This document shows positions 61,813 through 64,000 of a stretch of 64,000 nucleotides of DNA, piece after piece. Source of the DNA: Thermicanus aegyptius DSM 12793 (lineage in GTDB: Bacteria; Bacillota; Bacilli; Thermicanales; Thermicanaceae); assembly GCF_000510645.1 (NCBI RefSeq), contig NZ_KI783301.1:1308705-1372704 (forward strand). Direction: 5' to 3'. The position numbers were made by a program, and so were the translations under genes. The notes beneath the pieces were generated by a model. The model searched no databases, was not told the DNA's origin, and saw only the letters and a list, made by a program, of their open reading frames with translations. Numbering within the stretch: the stretch's first letter is position 1; each line of letters opens with the position of its first letter.

Positions 61813-63318
61813 ATGACGGAAGAGGCCAATGTTTTGCTGAAACTTACCAACGTCAGCAAAAGTTTTTCCGGCGTTCCGGTGCTAAAACACGTAGATTTGG
61901 AGATACGGTCGGGAGAGGTGCACGTACTCTTGGGAGAAAACGGGGCGGGCAAGTCCACCCTGATCAAGATCGTGACCGGTGCCTATGCCATGGACGAAGG
62001 CGAGATGTGCTGGGAAGGCAGGAAAGTGGAGATTCGCCGTCCGTCCGATGCTATTGAGCTCGGGATTGCCACAATTTATCAGGAGCTAAATCTGATTCCG
62101 GAGTTGACGGTGTATGAAAACATCTTTCTCGGTCGGGAGATCAAGAACAAGGGCAAGTATTCACTGTTGAATCGGAAAGCGATGAAACAAAAAGCGGCGG
62201 AAGTGCTGAAGCGGCTCGGTCAGGAGATCACTCCCGACGCCAAGGTTTCATCGCTGGGCATCGGCAAGCAGCAATTAGTGGAAATTGCGAAAGCGCTTAC
62301 GATCAACGCGAAGCTGATCATCATGGACGAGCCCACGGCATGTCTCAGCGCTTCCGAAGCGGAGCAGCTGTTGAAAACGATTGACGAGCTGCGCAAACAG
62401 GGAATTGCCGTTATCTATATTTCCCATCGGCTGGAAGAGATCAAAAAAATCGGCGATCGCGTCTCGATCCTGCGGGACGGCCGAAAGATCGATACGCTGC
62501 CGATAAAGGAAACCAGCTCGGACAAGATGATCCAGATGATGGTGGGCCGCACGCTGGAAGACAAGTACCCGAAAGAATCGTTCGAGCGGGGTCGTGAAGG
62601 GCTCAGAGTGGAGCGTCTCCGTCTCAAAGGAAGAGCAAAAGAGATTAACTTCACCGCCTACCAGGGCGAGATTCTCGGCATTTCAGGACTAGTCGGCGCA
62701 GGGCGGACGGAGTTGGCGAGAGCCATTTTCGGGGCGGATCCGGTGGAGTCGGGGGACATCTACGTCTTCGACCAAAAAGTGGACATCAAGTCTCCACAGG
62801 ACGCGGTTCGTGCGGGACTGACGCTGATCACAGAGGACCGCAAAGGGGAAGGCCTGATTCTCGATCAGACGCTGGAATTCAACATGACCATTGCCAGCCT
62901 GCCCAAGTTCAAAACAGGGCTGTTTTTGGAGCGCAATCGGTTGAAGTCTGTATCGCAGGACTACGTGCGGGAGCTGCAGATTCGGCCTACCGACATCAGC
63001 AAGCACGCGCGGAAACTGAGTGGCGGAAACCAGCAGAAAGTGGTGATTGCCAAATGGCTTTCCACTGACGCCAAAGTGTTCATCTTTGACGAACCGACGC
63101 GGGGAATCGATGTTGGGGCTAAGGTGGAAGTGTACCGCCTGATCAACTATCTGGTGAAGAACGGGGCGGTGGTCATCATCATCTCTTCCGAGTTGCCGGA
63201 AATTCTGGGGATTTGCGACCGGATTTTGGTCATGCACGAGGGAGGGATTACCGCAGATTTGGCCAGAGATCAGGCTGATCAGGAGATAATTATGAAAGCG
63301 GCTACAGGGGGGTTGTAA
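61813..63318 (+). CDS. Sugar ABC transporter ATP-binding protein (RbsA/MglA type)
   Basis: 501 residues with two nucleotide-binding domains in one chain. Domain 1: GENGAGKST, the divergent signature SSLGIGKQQLVEIAKAL and IIMDEPTACLSASEAE. Domain 2: the weaker loop GLVGAGRTELA in place of a full Walker A, then LSGGNQQKVVIAKWL and IFDEPTRGIDVGAK. This pattern is that of ribose/galactose/xylose importers. GAGGGAGGAG before ATG 61813. Codon use is more GC-rich than the conserved block. The sugar is not predictable without the binding protein, which is not in the window. Confidence 0.93.
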   Translation: MTEEANVLLKLTNVSKSFSGVPVLKHVDLEIRSGEVHVLLGENGAGKSTLIKIVTGAYAMDEGEMCWEGRKVEIRRPSDAIELGIATIYQELNLIPELTVYENIFLGREIKNKGKYSLLNRKAMKQKAAEVLKRLGQEITPDAKVSSLGIGKQQLVEIAKALTINAKLIIMDEPTACLSASEAEQLLKTIDELRKQGIAVIYISHRLEEIKKIGDRVSILRDGRKIDTLPIKETSSDKMIQMMVGRTLEDKYPKESFERGREGLRVERLRLKGRAKEINFTAYQGEILGISGLVGAGRTELARAIFGADPVESGDIYVFDQKVDIKSPQDAVRAGLTLITEDRKGEGLILDQTLEFNMTIASLPKFKTGLFLERNRLKSVSQDYVRELQIRPTDISKHARKLSGGNQQKVVIAKWLSTDAKVFIFDEPTRGIDVGAKVEVYRLINYLVKNGAVVIIISSELPEILGICDRILVMHEGGITADLARDQADQEIIMKAATGGL

Positions 63319-63319
63319 G

Positions 63320-64000
63320 ATGTCCGATCTGGCTATCGAAAAAGAAACAAAGGAAACGAGCGATTCCAGGAGTATGTTCAGGGAAGCTCTGAGCAAATTC
63401 GGCGCACTGATTGGCCTCGTGTTGCTGTGCGTGACGCTGACGATCCTGTCCGACAAGTTCTTCACCCTAAACAACATCATGAACATCGCCCGCCAGTCGT
63501 CCATCAACGCGCTTTTGGCGTTGGGAATGCTGTTGCCCATTCTGACGGCGGGTATTGACTTGTCGGTCGGGTCGGTTTTGGCACTGGCCATTATGCTCAT
63601 GGGGATCGTCACGGTGAATTGGGGAGCGAGTCCGTTGATCGGAATTCTTGTCTGCCTCGTAATCGGTGCGCTGTGCGGATGGTTGAACGGCATCATGCTG
63701 ACGAAGCTGCGACTGCCTCATCCGTTCATTTCCACTCTGGGCATGATGAACGTGGCCCGCGGGCTAGCACTGATCGTTACCGGAGCGGCTCCGATCGCAG
63801 GCTTTCCCTACGCCATCCAGTACGTGGGTAGCGAGTTCATTGGACCGTTTCCGGTCAGTTTTCTGCTCGTCATTCTGATGTACGTGGCATTTCATCTCTT
63901 TTTGACCCGCACAGCGACCGGACGGTATATCTACGCCATCGGTGGCAACAAGGAAGCTGCACGACTCTCAGGAATCAACGTGGATAAAGTCCTCGTCATC
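63320..64000 (+). CDS. Sugar ABC transporter permease, RbsC type (partial)
   Basis: Starts two bases after the ATPase stop codon (ATG 63320) and runs off the window end. About 227 residues visible: a polar N-terminus, then spans with NIARQSSINALLALGMLLPILTAGIDLSVGSVLAL and the family's CGWLNGIMLTKLRLPHPFISTLGMM and TGRYIYAIGGNKEAARLSGINV (EAA-like loop). Forms the membrane channel for the ATPase encoded before it. Confidence 0.93.
   Translation, partial: MSDLAIEKETKETSDSRSMFREALSKFGALIGLVLLCVTLTILSDKFFTLNNIMNIARQSSINALLALGMLLPILTAGIDLSVGSVLALAIMLMGIVTVNWGASPLIGILVCLVIGALCGWLNGIMLTKLRLPHPFISTLGMMNVARGLALIVTGAAPIAGFPYAIQYVGSEFIGPFPVSFLLVILMYVAFHLFLTRTATGRYIYAIGGNKEAARLSGINVDKVLVI

Noticed and set aside
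1-64000. CRISPR arrays, tRNA or rRNA genes
   Set aside because: No regularly spaced direct repeats and no cloverleaf or rRNA signatures were recognised by eye.

Overview
The window is a chromosomal segment of an endospore-forming Firmicute of the order Bacillales. This follows from a complete spoIIIA operon, spoIVB and spo0A, and from gene order: yqzE, yqhG, yqhH, gcvT-gcvPA-gcvPB, lipM, mntR, yqhO-type patatin, yqhQ, yqhR, aroQ, papA, efp, yqhV, spoIIIAA-AH, accB-accC, yqhY, nusB, folD, xseA-xseB, ispA, dxs, yqxC, argR, recN, spoIVB, spo0A. That is essentially the yqz-yqh-yqi block of Bacillus subtilis. The species cannot be fixed from the sequence. A B12-dependent ribonucleotide reductase and a group IIC intron protein close to the Geobacillus enzyme fit, but do not prove, a thermophilic Bacillales member.

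Layout. 1-3.7 kb is an accessory end: a hicB-hicA toxin-antitoxin pair, an orphan gene, and a group IIC intron (1812-3706) sitting exactly in the U-tract of that gene's terminator. 3.7-5.2 kb holds a 50-residue exported peptide, yqzE and a predicted secreted protein; the comG and sinI/sinR/tapA-sipW-tasA genes expected here in B. subtilis are absent. 5.4-8.0 kb is yqhG-yqhH on the minus strand, divergent from the glycine cleavage operon, which is led by a tandem glycine riboswitch and terminator. 12.4-15.1 kb carries a cation/proton antiporter behind a hairpin that traps its ribosome binding site, a SelW-like thioredoxin-fold protein and azlC-azlD. 15.2-23.4 kb has lipM, then an inserted block: zinc alcohol dehydrogenase, D-amino acid aminotransferase, class II ribonucleotide reductase with NrdR boxes, an MFS pump and small proteins. 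23.4-33.4 kb returns to the conserved order, with a cytochrome c lipoprotein and a sulfolactate pair added. 33.6-38.8 kb is the spoIIIA operon. 38.9-40.9 kb is a foreign-looking MFS cassette. 41.0-60.2 kb is a dense housekeeping run (fatty acid, Asp23, nusB, folate, exonuclease VII, isoprenoid, arginine repressor, recN, spoIVB), interrupted by mobA, a racemase, an amidase and rarD. 60.3-61.2 kb is spo0A with a sigma-H-type promoter and 0A boxes, followed by a decayed second copy of its 3' end. From 61.6 kb to the edge there is a ribose-type sugar ABC transporter with two LacI-type operators; it continues beyond the window.

The genes join one-carbon and lipoate metabolism (GCV, LipM, FolD), lipid and isoprenoid precursor supply, and the mother-cell/forespore communication machinery (SpoIIIA channel, SpoIVB signalling protease) under the master regulator Spo0A. 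No CRISPR array, rRNA or tRNA gene was recognised. The most unusual items are the intron inside a terminator, the trapped ribosome binding site before the antiporter, the paired LacI-type palindromes, the short peptide with nested inverted repeats, the leader frame before the MFS pump, and the duplicated spo0A tail.
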